64,000 nucleotides of DNA from Nicotiana tabacum. Taxonomy: Eukaryota > Streptophyta > Magnoliopsida > Solanales > Solanaceae. The DNA lies in contig NC_134087.1 of assembly GCF_000715075.1 (NCBI RefSeq), forward strand, positions 108,291,161 to 108,355,160, given 5' to 3'. Shown piece by piece: positions 46,114 to 58,212 of this stretch; positions within the stretch are counted from its first letter, which is position 1; the number at the start of each line of letters is the position of its first letter. A model generated the notes under the pieces. That model was not told where the DNA came from. It ran no database searches and worked only from the letters and a program-made list of their open reading frames with translations. A program made the translations under genes and the position numbers.

Positions 46114-47010
46114 AATTTCAAACAGTAGCAGCGAGGCTTCTTCTATCAAATTCATTGAAAATTATTATTAGTAGCTTAACAATGTAAATATTTTTGTGGT
46201 TCTAAAGGAGTACTGTACAATTTTTTCCAAGAATATCATACGGATTTTCCCTACTCCACGTATGTTAAGGACATCCCTTCTTTCTTTTGGCATGGTCCGA
46301 ATTATACAGAAGAAACGAGCAAACGTACAGTTTCCATGAATTACTCTATTTGTAGAAAAATTAGCGGAGTCTATATTCTTGATTCCCCATGAAAATTATT
46401 ATTATCTTCTATTCATGGGTCTCAGAATAATACGTAGTTGAAAAAGTTTATCCGGAAGGAATATTGAGATTATTATGTATTTTTCGTGCATTTCACTCAT
46501 GTGCATTGACCCATGACCAGATGGCGTTATATACGCGTATATATGTAAATATATGTATATGGGATATGGGAAAAGGTTACATCGTTATATAGGCACCACC
46601 ACCTGATCAGCTGGTATATGTCGATGATATTGCCCACAGTGGCAGAGATGATATGATTGGATGCCCTCAGTGGCTTGATGATATTATGTACATCCATACC
46701 TATGCATGGCACGACATTTATACGCACGTGCATGACATTATAAACGTTTCAGAATTTACAAAGTTATTCAGATTTAAAGATGTGATTCTGTATTCCATGT
46801 TTCATCTATGTCTTTTACGTACTAATTTTCATGCCTTACATATTCAGTACATTTTTCGTACTGATGCCCTATTTCACGAGGCCTGTGTTTCATGCCCGCA
46901 GGTGCAGGTAGGCAAGTTGACGGTCCCCTTTCCTTAGGATCCCTGATCAGCGAGAGTTGGTGTGCTCCACTTGATTTGGAGCTGCTTTAATTTTGGTACG
47001 ATACATTTGC

Positions 47011-47068
47011 ATATATATATATATATATATGTTTGTGTGTGTGTGTGTGTGTGTATGTGTGTGTGTAT
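47011..47068. repeat. AT and GT microsatellites
   Basis: About ten AT units are followed by about fifteen GT units with a few A interruptions, within the LTR of H. Confidence 0.95.
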
Positions 47069-47372
47069 ATAGGTATGACGTGGCTCAGTCCCATTTTTGT
47101 ACAACTACATTTCTATTAGAGGTCTATAGACAGTATGTATAGTTGGGTTGTATGTGGCCATGTCGGCTTTCAGGTCTGGATGTGTAGTTATCTATAGCAG
47201 CCTTGCCGGCTCGCCCACTGTATTCTGCCTGTATACGTACACATGCCTTGTAGGCAGGTTTCTTTCATGTATGTTATTTTCGTAATTCAACAGATGTTAT
47301 TTAGGTTCATATCTTAAACACATGCTTAGGGGTGTTTGACAGGTAAGACTCAGGCACCCATCGCGGCCCATC

Positions 47373-47700
47373 ATAAACGCTTATAGACAGGAGGCTACAG
47401 AAAATATAGGATGTTATCCTCTCTTCTTATCTTAGATTGTATGATATAAGCATTCATATTGTCTGGTGAGACTTTTCTCTCTTACCTAACAGTATGATAG
47501 ATTGTATGCCATCCCATTCATATAGGATGTTATCCTCTCTTACATTTTCAGTGATGCCTCTAAAAGAGTACAGCCGCCCAGAAGGGAAAGTCCGTGGCTG
47601 GTGAGACTACTAGTCGAGATCCACGAGTTACCAGGGCTCGGACCGGTCATTTCATGAGCTACCGCCTGTTTCCCTCATTTCTGCTTCTTATTGTCTTGTT
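47373..47700 (+). pseudogene. Del leader and gag start remnant
   Basis: About 180 bases of leader-like sequence contain a 22-base direct repeat (47404-47425 and 47520-47541). An ATG at about 47554 follows, with MPLKEYSRPEG and then stops. The initial Met-Pro-x-Lys/Arg pattern and basic start are those of Del gag proteins, but only about 40 codons can be compared, so this is tentative. It separates the LTR of H from the next LTR fragment. Confidence 0.4.
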
Positions 47701-49530
47701 CAACTGTATTATGTGTTATCAGGTTGGTTGGTTTAGGTTCGGAAGAGGTTTTGGAAACTAATGAGAAACTTAGTCTCTTTTGAGTAAGCTTAGGTTGGAA
47801 AAGTCAACTAGATGTTGACTCATATGAAAAAGGGATAGGATGTGAATTTTGATGGTTCGGATAGCTTCGGGAGGTGATTTGGGACTTAGGAGCGTGATTG
47901 GAATGGGTTTTGGAGGTCCGGAGTAGATTTAGGCTTGAATTGGTGAAATTGGAATTTTGGCGTTTTCCGCTTGATAGGTGAGATTTTGATATAGGGGTCG
48001 GAATGGAATTCCGAAAGTTTGAGTAGGTCTATTGTGCCATTTATGATGTGTGTGCAAAATTTCAGGTCATTTGGACAAAGTTTGGTAGGCTTTTTGATCG
48101 AAAGAGGAATTTGGAAGTTTTTGAAATTCTTAGGCTTGAATCCGATGATGATTTGGTATTTTGATGTTGTTTTGAGTGTTCTGAGGGTTGGAATAAGTTT
48201 GAATGATGTTATGGGATATGTTGGCATGTTTGGTTGAGGTCTCAAGGGCCTCGGGTGAGTTTTGGGTGGTTGAACGGATTAAATTCATGTTGGAGACGTT
48301 GTAGATTTCTGCTGTTGGTGTTGCTGACAGTTGGCCTTCGCGTTCGCGAGTGGGCTCTCCTGTTTGCGAAGGGATGTGGTGTGTGGCAGGAAGTTTGACC
48401 TTCCCATTCGCGATGTGGGTCCCACATTCGCGAAGGGTTGGGTTCAGCGTTCATCGCGAACGCGATGAGTTTCCCGCATTTGCGTAGAGTATTTGGGGTA
48501 GCTGGGATTCCAGGAGTTTTGTGCTTCACGTTCGCGTAGGTGTAGCCGCGTTGGCGAAGGTTTGGTCAGCTAAAGCATCGCGTTCGCGTAAGAGGATTTT
48601 TGGCCAACGGAATTTTTGTGCTTCACGAACGCGAGGCTTTGACCACATTCGCGAAGAAGTAATTTAAATCGCTGGGCAGAATATTAAAAAGGCCATTTTC
48701 ACAATATTTGGCCATAGTTCAACATTTTGAGTCGGTTTTGGAGCTTCTTGAGGGAGATTGAAGAGGGAATTCAAGAGAACTTCTTAAAGGTAAGATTTAT
48801 GGACTTGATACTCGATCCTATTATGATTTTTACCTAATTAAACATGAAATTTGGGGGATTTGAATCCTAAAATGGAGGAGTTAGCGCTTGAAAATTGGAG
48901 ACCTTAATCTAGGGAATTGAGGGGTCATTTGTGGTCATTTGTGGTCGGATTTTGGTATTCTTGGTATGTATAAACTCGTGAGAGTGTAAGGATTCTAGTT
49001 TTGTGATTTTTATCGGAATCCGAGGCGTGTGCCCGGGTGTTGGGTTTTGACCAATTTCGAAATTTTAATGTAATTTGATTATTTTCGAGTAGGCTTTGTT
49101 CCCTTAGCATATTTTGATGGTTACATACTGATTTTGGTTAGATTCAAGGTATTTAGAGGCCGAATCGATAGGAAAAGGCGTCGCGGGCTAGAGTTTGGCT
49201 TGGCTTGAGGTAAGTAACGCTTCCAAACTTGGTTTTGAGGGTTTGAAACCCTGAACTATGTGTTCTATGATTACTATTGAGGTGACACAAATGCCAAGTG
49301 ATGGGTGTATGGGTGTGCACCGTAAGAAATGCGGCCTGGGTCATTCTAGAGCACCGCTTAGTGACTCTTTCTTGTTGATATCTATGATGTATGTATGTGA
49401 TTAAGTCAATGAACTGCAAATCATGCAAAATACCATGTTAAGGCTTCACGCCAATACAATTGAGACCCGAGAGGTCGTTTCTTGTTGTCATGTCATTAGT
49501 TTCATTTATATTCTATACTCAGTTGTATAC
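47701..49530 (+). repeat. Del-type LTR fragment interrupted by element E
   Basis: It is homologous to 17752-20110: the same CpG-rich cluster (48325-48660), the GCTGGGCAGAAT block followed by a weak TATA (ATATTAAAAA, 48681-48690) and GGTAAGTAACG at 49209. It is cut at 49530 by E in the stretch that reads CTCAGTTGTATAC. Confidence 0.7.
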
Positions 49531-50290
49531 TGCAAAAATCGACGATTAAATTTTATGGTCACCAAGGTGCCTCTAAGGAACTGGCTCCCCTGAAGGATCG
49601 AAGCTTAGCTCGGGCCTTGGCCTCGAGGGTTCTCGGTAATCTACTTCGAGCTAGCATAAGCAATGGTCGGCATCGAGGCAGGGTAAATCAATGACGTCGG
49701 TGGATCAGTGTGAGGTTCTCAAGGCATGTGACTAGACCTGACAAGGTCTATTAGGCTAGTCCAAACTCGTACCATGGCATTAAATGGATGTACCGGCCCC
49801 ATGTCTTTGTAATAAATGCATTTGTACTATGTTGGGATTCTCCCTCATATATAAAGGGGATCCTTGTCATTTTGTAGACATCTGATGCCCAATATTGAAT
49901 ACACAAGAGCCTTCTCTCTGCTCTCTAACATATTCTCTTGATCTCATTGCTTCCATTTATTTCTTACATTCATTGTGTTATATTTATTATTCATCATTTA
50001 TTGCTTATAATTGATCATAAAGAGTCACCGCCGTAGCTCTCATAATTGTTAATCCTCCCTCGATTGATCCAAGCCAGCCACCCAACTCGACCTTGAGGCC
50101 TCATATACGACAGCTCGAGGCCCCGATCTCATGCCGTTTGGTTTGACTGTTACATCATTTTTAAGCTATAATCTTTCCTTATAATCTTTTATTTAGCATC
50201 TGTTGCCTAACAACTAGCATAAAAATAGATCACGTATTTTTAGAACCACAAAATCAAATTTAATTATTATTACCATTTTCACGGTAAACA
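49531..50290 (+). repeat. 5' LTR of element E
   Basis: It starts TGCAAAAATC at the point where the Del LTR breaks off and ends ACGGTAAACA. The TATA box CATATATAAAGG is at 49846-49857, with a TGACGTC element at 49692-49698. The left boundary is inferred from TG and from similarity to C's LTR start. Confidence 0.75.
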
Positions 50291-50311
50291 GTTTGGCTCC
50301 CACCGTGGGGC
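50291..50311 (+). other. Primer binding site region of element E
   Basis: GTTTGGCTCCCACCGTGGGG directly follows the LTR and matches the position and form of C's primer site. Confidence 0.72.
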
Positions 50312-50408
50312 TAAAAATAATAGTGATTATTTTCTTGCTGGTTTAACTACATAACGCAAGTTACCTTTCACACTTTTTCTTGTCCAAGATCTTTGATTTC
50401 AGATCAAA

Positions 50409-51980
50409 ATGTCTAACTCAGTAAACGCATATGAAAACAACAATCTTGAGGACCATGGAGAATCAATTCCCGTGGACGCGGTCTCACGTGATGACCAACA
50501 CGTCGATATAAGTTCCCACACTAATAGGAGCGTACATCAAGGAGATCAACAAGATGTCCAATAAACCCCAACTCGGAAGGAACAGGAGGTTAGCCTTCAT
50601 GTTATTTTTGAGATGTTTCAGGCACAACAACTGGCAATCGCTCAGCTACAGAGCTATCAAAAAACACCAAGTATAGTGGCCCTCAGACCGAATAGGTACA
50701 AGAAATATCAAGCAACAACGGGTCGGCAACTGACCCCACCATCGTAAAGATACGCCAGGACTTTACAAAGAGGATCGAGTCGGGCGAGAGAAAGATAGAA
50801 GCCAACAACAAGAAGGTCGAGACCTACAATTCAAGGGTCGACCAAATTCTGGGCGCACCCCCGATCCTGAAGGGTGTGGATTCAAAGAAGTTCGTACAGA
50901 AGTCATCCTTCAAGAAGCGGCTCCAAAACCCATTCCAAAGAAGTTCAGAATGCCAGACCTTCCAAAGTACAATGGAACCTCAGACCCCAATGAACACGTT
51001 ACTGCTTACACTTACGCAGTAAAGGGCAACGACCTAAAGGACGACAAGATCGAGTCCGTCCTACTAAAAAAGTTTGGAGAAACGCATTCAAAGGGGGCAA
51101 TGATGTGGTATCACAACTTGGCCCCAAACTCGATAGATTCATTTGCCATGCTGGCAGATGCATTCATAAAGTCACATGTTGGTGCCATCAAAGTAGCAAC
51201 AAGGAAATCTGGCGTCTTCAATATCAAGCAGAGGGAGAATGAGATGTTGCGAGAGTTTGTATCTTACTTTCAAATGGAACGAATGGAACTACCACCAGTT
51301 TTCGATGACTGGGCAGTGCAGGCCTTTACTCAAGTTTTGAACGAACGAAGCTCGGTGGCTTCGAAACAGCTGAAGCAGAATTTGGTTGAATACCCCGCCG
51401 TGACTTGGTCGGATTTTCATAACCGATACTAATCGAAGATCAGGGTCGAGGACGACCAATTAGGAGCCCCCTCGGGCTCGGTATACCCAAGCAGGCTTCT
51501 GGTGAAGGAGCCAAAGTCAAACAAAGAAAGGTACCAGCCATACACCGAAGACAGGAGAAATGCCCCGAGGCATAACGTACCCCGGAATGATTGAAAACGG
51601 ATCAAGGGAAAAATCCTCGGGGACTCGTCAATAGATTAGGGTTCGATAGACACACATGGCCGACAGAGGCACCTCGCCTATTGGAATACAACTTCAACGT
51701 TGATATTTTAGATATCGTGTTCGCCATCAGTAACATCAGAGACACTAGGTGGCCAAGGCATGTACAATCAGATCCTTCACAAAGGAACCATAACTTAGTG
51801 AGTGAATTTCATAACACACACGGTCACATGACCGAAGATTACCGGTAACTCCGGAAAGAGGTAGCCTGACTACTCAGCAAAGGTCACCTCCGGGAATTCC
51901 TCAGTGACCGAGTCAAAAATCAGTTCCGAGAAAGAGAGGCGACCAAAAAGAAAGAAGCAGATGAGCCGCAACATGTCATC
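50409..51980 (+). pseudogene. Tat-like gag remnant (element E)
   Basis: An ATG at 50409 opens 51 codons, closed by TAA at 50562. After frameshifts the core reappears at 50950-51432 with LPKYNGTSDPNEHVTAYTY, SKGAMMWYHNLAPNSIDSF and ENEMLREFVSYFQMERMELP. That last part is deleted in C, which makes E the better template for the family. Later blocks are EFHNTHGHMTEDY (51804-51842), a zinc-knuckle remnant that has lost cysteines, followed by a Lys-rich stretch. Stops at 51430 and near 51845 confirm decay. Confidence 0.87.
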
Positions 51981-52059
51981 CATACGATATTTTGAGGTGT
52001 CGGTGCCATGCAAGAACCCACGGTCAGGAGAACAAAAACATCCCTTACCAGGGAAAGCG

Positions 52060-52365
52060 AACTCGAGGCTCTATCTCAGCCCCCATAACGACGCACTGGT
52101 AACTTCTTTTCTTGTGAATACATTTCAAATTAAACATGTTCTTGTGGATCCAAGTAGCTCAGCCAATATTATCAGGTTGAGGGTGACAGAGAAGCTTGGA
52201 CTGCTTGACCAAATTATGCCCGCCTCTCGAGTCCTCAACGGGTTCAACATGGTGAGCGAACAACGAAAGGGGAAACCACCCTACCAATCAATATGGCCGG
52301 CACAACCAAAAACACCAATATCTCCACCATTAAAGGAGCTGAAGGATAAACAAATAGTGAAATAG
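52060..52365 (+). pseudogene. Retrotransposon aspartic protease remnant (element E)
   Basis: HNDALVTSFLVN is followed by HVLVDPSSSANIIRLRVTEK, where the usual D-P-G-S-S active site has become D-P-S-S-S, then GLLDQIMPASRVLNGFNM. The block after it is frameshifted and the RYNALFGRTW region seen in C is absent. No RT follows. Confidence 0.8.
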
Positions 52366-53699
52366 CAACCACGAGATGCATTCTCGGCTATACCTGAATG
52401 AACAAATAAAGGATCGTACTGTGTCCCTAGAGCAAATACTGAAGGCTTGCCGAGGCTCAAAGCGCCATCTCCACTAAGGTATAACCATCTCCCTTTTAAT
52501 TTACACTTCACACTAACCTTTATACAGGTGTCCGACTGAGACAGTCGAAGCGCTATCTAGCTCGAAGACCTTAAGGTTTCAAAGCATACGTTGCACTCTT
52601 TTCCTTCGGCCGAGTTTTATCCCGAAAAGGGTTTTACCGGCAAGGTTTTTAACTAGGCAACATATATATGCTACCTAAGAAAAACTCAAAAAGTATTCAA
52701 GGCTTCTTTTGCAATCAACCTCGAATACTGGGGGGAATCCCCCCAGAAGGTCACTTACTCGGAGAAGCCAAGATGTGCTAAATGGGGTCTCGATAGGAAA
52801 ATAATGTACCGGGCCAATAGGTCGAACGAACCGTGTCCGTATATAATAACTGAGCCCTTAATAGCAAAAGACATGTATACTTGTACCAAGTAATCAAAGA
52901 ATACTTTCCAAAAGCATTTGCATTTCGAAGAAGCTCAGTATTTTTGCAAAAACTGATCCTCTGTCAAAAAACATCCCGAATACTCGGGAACTGACATCAA
53001 TAATTTGAAACAATGCGACGCCCGGGTCGGAGCTTCAAACTCGTAAGCCCCCAATAAGGCAACATCAAGATCACAAAATAGCTCCACAGCCAAAAACGTC
53101 CCAAAAACTCGGGGACTGGCGTCGAAAACTCAAGGCCACATGACCTTCGGGTCGGAAACCCCGAAATCATAAGACCTTAATGAGCCAATACCAAGTTTAC
53201 AAATAATGGCTCCCAATCCTAGAAACCCTCGATGACTCGGGGACTGCCGCCAATCGCCACCCCCATCGACTTATCAAAACCCAAGGCCACAAGACCACAT
53301 GCGGGCAGCCTCGGTATCGTAAGACCTATATAAGACAATGACAATATCTGTAAGACCTCAAGCAAGGCATGAACCATACTTGTACCAAGTAGCCAAAACT
53401 GTAAGACCTCAAAGGCATGTAAAACTTGTAAGACCTTACTAAAGGCATAGTCCTGATCTTAAAGTTAAGGCTATATATCGAACTTGTAAGACCCCTAAAA
53501 AGGCATATCCTCGATATAGACACCTTAACTACTTCACTCTGGGACTGAGAGGCTCCGGCCAAAAATAAATAACTACGGTCACAAGGTTGTACCTGCCAAA
53601 CTAACGCGACTCGGGGATGCCAGACCGTCGCTATAAAATCATAGGCCTTCGATTACTTCGAAAACACTTTGAAATGAACAGATTAAACAGACTACCCTC
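52366..53699 (+). other. 3' untranslated region of element E (partial)
   Basis: It shares with C the stretch ending GGGTTTTACCGGCAAGGTTT and irregular repeats of GTAAGACCTCA...GGCAT (53330-53510). It is cut at 53699 by the LTR of F. Confidence 0.65.
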
Positions 53700-56600
53700 T
53701 GTGAGCATGTGATTTTTTCCCTATACGAAATACTCCTATAAAATCAATGAAAATAGATTTTTTCCAATTATTTGCCATTTTATAGGATTTTTGTAAGATT
53801 TTATTAATTGTTTGCATTTTTGTGCACGTTTAACTTTCGTTAAAAAAATCAAATCATAAAAGATTATCGAAAATGCCATGAATTGCATTCAGATTTTGTT
53901 TTTTTATATTTTTTTATGATTAACTAGTTAATTATTTATTTTATTGAAAATGAAAATCACAAAATGGCTCATTTTTACATTTTTGTTTTTAATTCTTAGA
54001 TTAGTGATTTCTCTCTTTAGTTTAGTTTAGTAATTGTTATAAAATTTATAATTAGATAATTAGTTTAATTTTATAATTTAGATTAATATAGGAATTTAAT
54101 TTAGGATTTTTAATTAAAGAAAAAGGAAATAAAAGGTTAATTGAAAATAATGGATTTGTTTTGAAATTGGGCCATTTTAATGCCAATTCCGTTCCCAAAT
54201 TTACCCAGGTCCAAGCCCAAATCATCACCCTACCCGGTCCACCTCTGGTGAAATGAAACGACGTCATTCGCTGGTTTTTCAATGCCAGCCGTTGATCTCC
54301 CATGATCTAACGGTTGGGAACTGGCCTTTCAATTCATTTATAAGTATCCGAATTCCAGACCCTCCCCCCATTGAACTCCCCTCATTTCTCCTTTGTCTCC
54401 ATCTTTTTTGAAACCCTAGCCGCCCCATCATTCCCTCACCGGCTCCGCCGTGCTCCGCCGCCGAAAATCACTCCACGGCGCGGCAACACTCCAAACACCA
54501 CCAAAATTACACCCTATAATCCTCTTTCCCTACCCTTTCCAAATCTCCAAGCCATCGCCTTTAATTCCTTACCAAACATTTCGAATTTTAGATCTATGTT
54601 CGGAATCCCAAAATCCTAAATCACCCAAACGGCCCCAAAATCACACCCCACGGTCCTCACACCCCTCTGAACCCTAAACTACAATCAATTCCCTTCGAAT
54701 CAGTCCCAATCTCCTCGAATCTTGAATTTGAGACCTTAGAAACCCCAAATTCCCCTTTTCCGATTTTTGTTTGAGGTTGGGTCATATGAACCCAAAACAT
54801 CCATTAGTCGATTGTTCTGAACTAGAACAGTCGATTAATGATTGAACAAGTTCATATCTCCCCCTTGAAAATGGGTCGAGCTCATGGTTGGTTGCTTCAA
54901 CACGAACCTCAGATTGTTTCTTCTTCCTCTTCTCTTATTCTTCATTTAGGGTATCATCTCTATCTCTTGCCTTCATGTTCGATTAGCCTTTTCTTTAGTT
55001 ACATCACAAATCATTATGTCTGTTACTTTGTTTAATTTTTGCCTATTTTTTCATATTGGTTAAGAGCATGATGAATTTCGTAGTTGTTTAGGAGTTCAAT
55101 TTCAATTACCTAAAAGTTAGGACAGTTAAGTTAATTTTTAGGTTTTGCTGAAATTTGACTGTTTTGTCTTCTTTTTTGTGTTACATTTCCTCTTTGTATC
55201 CGTTTGTTAGATGTGCATTGATCAGAATGGTTTTAAGGAATTCAATCTATTTTGACTAATCTCTGACTAGTTATTAGAAAAATTTAGCTCTAAGTTAATT
55301 ACCCTGTCCGATTGCATTTAATTAAGTTAATTTATAGGTTTCTTTCCATTTGGCATGTGTTCGTTTAGTTAATATTTGGATCTAGGCTTAAAACTTAGTA
55401 TTTATTCAAGTTTAATTAGATGAATTTGTCATTAGATCCTTAGTACCTTAGACCTTTGTTTAATTCAAGAAATAAATACCATAGGGCTGCAAATTGAAAC
55501 AAGTTTTAAGAAATCCTAATCACTTACTTTGTTTCTAAAAGGTTCTAAAAGACTTCTAGAATCACAATAGGATCAGAATTGTTTAGAATTGAAATGTCTA
55601 GCAAATTAAAATGGTAAAGCTGGATTTTTACACATGGTAAATATCATAAGGTTCTAGTATTTTGGACAGTTGCCCCCATTTTTAGCAAAAATGCTGAAAT
55701 TGGGTGGGAAAAAGGACATACAGCTGTCAAAAATGTTGTACTATTTTGACATTTTAAGAATTAGGTTAGAATATTCTCTTTTTTATGCTATTTTTTGTAC
55801 ACTCTATATTAGAAAAAGCATTCACTCATTCTCACGGACATTCATTAGCATACAAACTTAAAAGTTTCTCTGAAACAAAGATCCAGTCCTAGCTTTTTTC
55901 CTATTTTTTCCTTCTTCACAAGATTTGGAAGGAATTTTCTTTGAGTACTGGTTTTTGGTGTCAAGTTCTGGGTTGATACAAAAGTTGTGGGGTTATATAC
56001 TGCTATTTTTTCCTGGGCTGCTTCTGTTTGGTCATCACTGCTGAAATTCACTCTTCTATTTTCTTACCTTTAGCTAGTCTTTTAGTTGTTGCTTCTGCAA
56101 TCAGTTATGTGAAACTCCCATGTAAATCTTTTTAGAATATAAAATGAGGGTTTGAATCACTGAGTGTATGACCATGCTTTAATTCTATGGGTTCTTGGTG
56201 GGCTGAATATCATATCTACTTACAACTTCTCTCTATGTTCACTAGTGATTTTTGTTTGCTCATTTTAGATTAAAAGTATAAATCAGGACTGATATGGTGT
56301 CCATTGAGGAGTAATTTATATTGTAAAATTTGATAACTCGTTATTAAACACTGATTCTGTAGTAATAAATGATTATGACCTGTTGTTTCACTCATTTGGT
56401 GTTTCTCATGGCCAATCTGATGCACAAGGAAAGTCCAGTGGCTTTTTCCGTGTAAATCACAGGGATTGATGGACAATACACACCACAAGAGCATGTTGAA
56501 TAAGGATTAATGTTCGAATGGGAGTTGAAAGAAGAACTACTATACATATTTGGGTTCATTGGTTATAGCTGAAATCGAAACTCATTAGTTGTAGTTAGTC

Positions 56601-58188
56601 AGCAATAGGGGATTTTTGAAATGTTTGAAGTTTAAATCTCGGGGCAAATGAGGATTGGATTTCGGCATCTTATTTGTATAGCAAATTAGTTAATTTAGAA
56701 ATTAACATTGTTGTAATATTTGAGCTTGTTATAGTTAGATATAAGTATGGTTGATTTTGTAATGTTGAAGTGGTTATCCTATGAGATTTTGGTGCCTACA
56801 AAACTTGTCGGGTCTGGAAAACACTCAGGCCCATATCCGTAGGGGTTTAATTATATCAAGATTTTCGAGTTCCGATGGTAGAACTCATCCAGCAGGTTGT
56901 GCTGGGTACAAGACTTTATGGGCCTGGGCACTAAACACAAAAGTTTGGCTCGATTATAAAGTTTCTTTTGTACACATATAGTATGAATGTATGTATTTTA
57001 TGTCTTGCAAATCATGTTAGTGAAATCAATCTTCGAATTTGGACTGTATTTTAAAGTTTTTGTTTCTGATTTTTCTATAACAAAATGAATCATTTCTGCA
57101 ATTCTTTTTTTCTTGACAAATGGGTAAGCTTTAGAACGTAAAGGGTAGATAGACCCAGCTACTAAATGATTGTAACTGGGCCCGCCTAATACAAGCTCAA
57201 TGTAAGCCAGCTTTTTGGTTAGAAATTAGGCATGTCGAGGCCTTTGAATTTGTTTCACTTTTGGGCCAAATTCTGAGCCCAGCGCAGTTTTCAAGGTTGA
57301 TTGATCCTTTGCTAATTGATCAAATAGGCCACTGCCGGCCCCAAACTTCTTATCAAAAAATGATTAAAATACATATACCCCAAAACATGTTCCTAACTAA
57401 TAACTTTTGTTAAGTTCAAATTAGTTTTAAATAAGAACACCCGTTAGTTTGCCTTAATTGAGTACAAATATTTTTTTAAAAAAATAAATTGAGGTGTGCC
57501 ATATACAAACAAAATCCATAACCAATGGCCCTCACATTAGTGTTAACTTAGTATAGAAAAACACCCTTTTAAACACTCGTAGTTTGCTTTAGGCACGTTT
57601 TATAATACAATTATCATAGCTACGGGTACGGTTCCCATGACGTAGTTGTGATATCTAATTTCTAAATCCGGGAGTACATTTATGTGACCCCGCCCTAAAT
57701 TCTAATAACTTTAATAAATTAAACATGTTGTAAGTCATGGGTACGGTTTCCGTGACATGATTCGTAATGTGTATCAAACAAACAAGTGTACGACAATCGT
57801 AACTTGTTCCAAAATAATTCCTTAAAATAATTAAAAGCAGTTTAAAAGTTTAAAAATGCACACTAGGTTTAAAACATATAGTAAATCAGATAATTAGGAC
57901 AATTTTAATAGTTTAAGCGACCGTGCTCAAACCACGGAACCCGGAAATGCCTAACACCTTCTCCCGGGTTTACAAAGTTCCTTACTTAGAATTTCTGGTT
58001 TTAAATAATGTTGATTTCCTCGATTTGGGATTTTAAAAATAAATCGGTGACTTGGTACACGAAATAAATTATCCCAAGTGGCGACTCTAAAAGAATTAAA
58101 TAAAATTATCCCATTTCGAATAATGTCACTTAAACTGGAAAAACTCCCTTATATCACCCTCTCAGGTGGTAAAAAAGGAGGTGTGACA
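53700..58188 (+). repeat. 5' LTR of element F (4.5 kb)
   Basis: It starts TGTGAGCATG, resembling T's LTR start TGTGAGAACC, and ends GGTGTGACA just before the primer site. No partner LTR is in the window, so both ends are inferred from sequence type and context. There is no supported gene inside; frames at 54371-54677 and elsewhere are short, overlapping and without domains. Confidence 0.75.
54256..54345 (+). promoter_or_regulatory. Putative promoter core in LTR of F
   Basis: AAACGACGTCATT (54256-54268), containing a TGACGTC bZIP-type site on the complement, lies about 75 bases before the TATA-like TTATAAGTAT (about 54338). Pyrimidine-rich CT sequence follows, as in a transcript leader. Confidence 0.45.
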
Positions 58189-58212
58189 GCTCTGACGACT
58201 CTGCTAGGGATC
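58189..58212 (+). other. Primer binding site region of element F
   Basis: CTGACGACTCTGCTAGGGAT directly follows the LTR end. It is a slightly mutated form of the TGGCGACTCTGCTGGGGA site I know from Ogre/Tat elements of Solanaceae. Confidence 0.7.

Larger units (their letters stand above)
45265..47372 (+). repeat. LTR of element H, with host-like insert
   Basis: It starts TGTCATATCTCG after the polypurine tract. The last part (46500-47372) has the layout of Del LTRs and ends in CTCAGGCACCCATCGCGGCC, but the terminal GTCGTGACA is missing, so the right end is truncated. Between them, 45860-46114 carries a LysM-domain fragment. A TATA-like ATATATAAAG lies at about 45530. Microsatellites lie at 47011-47068. 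Confidence 0.65.
49531..53699 (+). mobile_element. Element E: second pol-less Tat-like element, interrupted by F
   Basis: 5' LTR (49531-50290), primer site (50291), gag and protease remnants (50409-52365), then 1.3 kb of 3' untranslated sequence up to the start of F. The rest of E should lie right of the window beyond F. Gag, LTR and the start of the 3' untranslated region are homologous to C, but the two differ enough to be separate insertions of one family. Confidence 0.82.

Noticed and set aside
54371..54677. Two overlapping plus-strand frames after the TATA-like box of F, as a possible gene
   Set aside because: Overlapping frames of similar length, Pro/Ser-rich through C-rich leader sequence, no domain; best read as the transcribed LTR leader.
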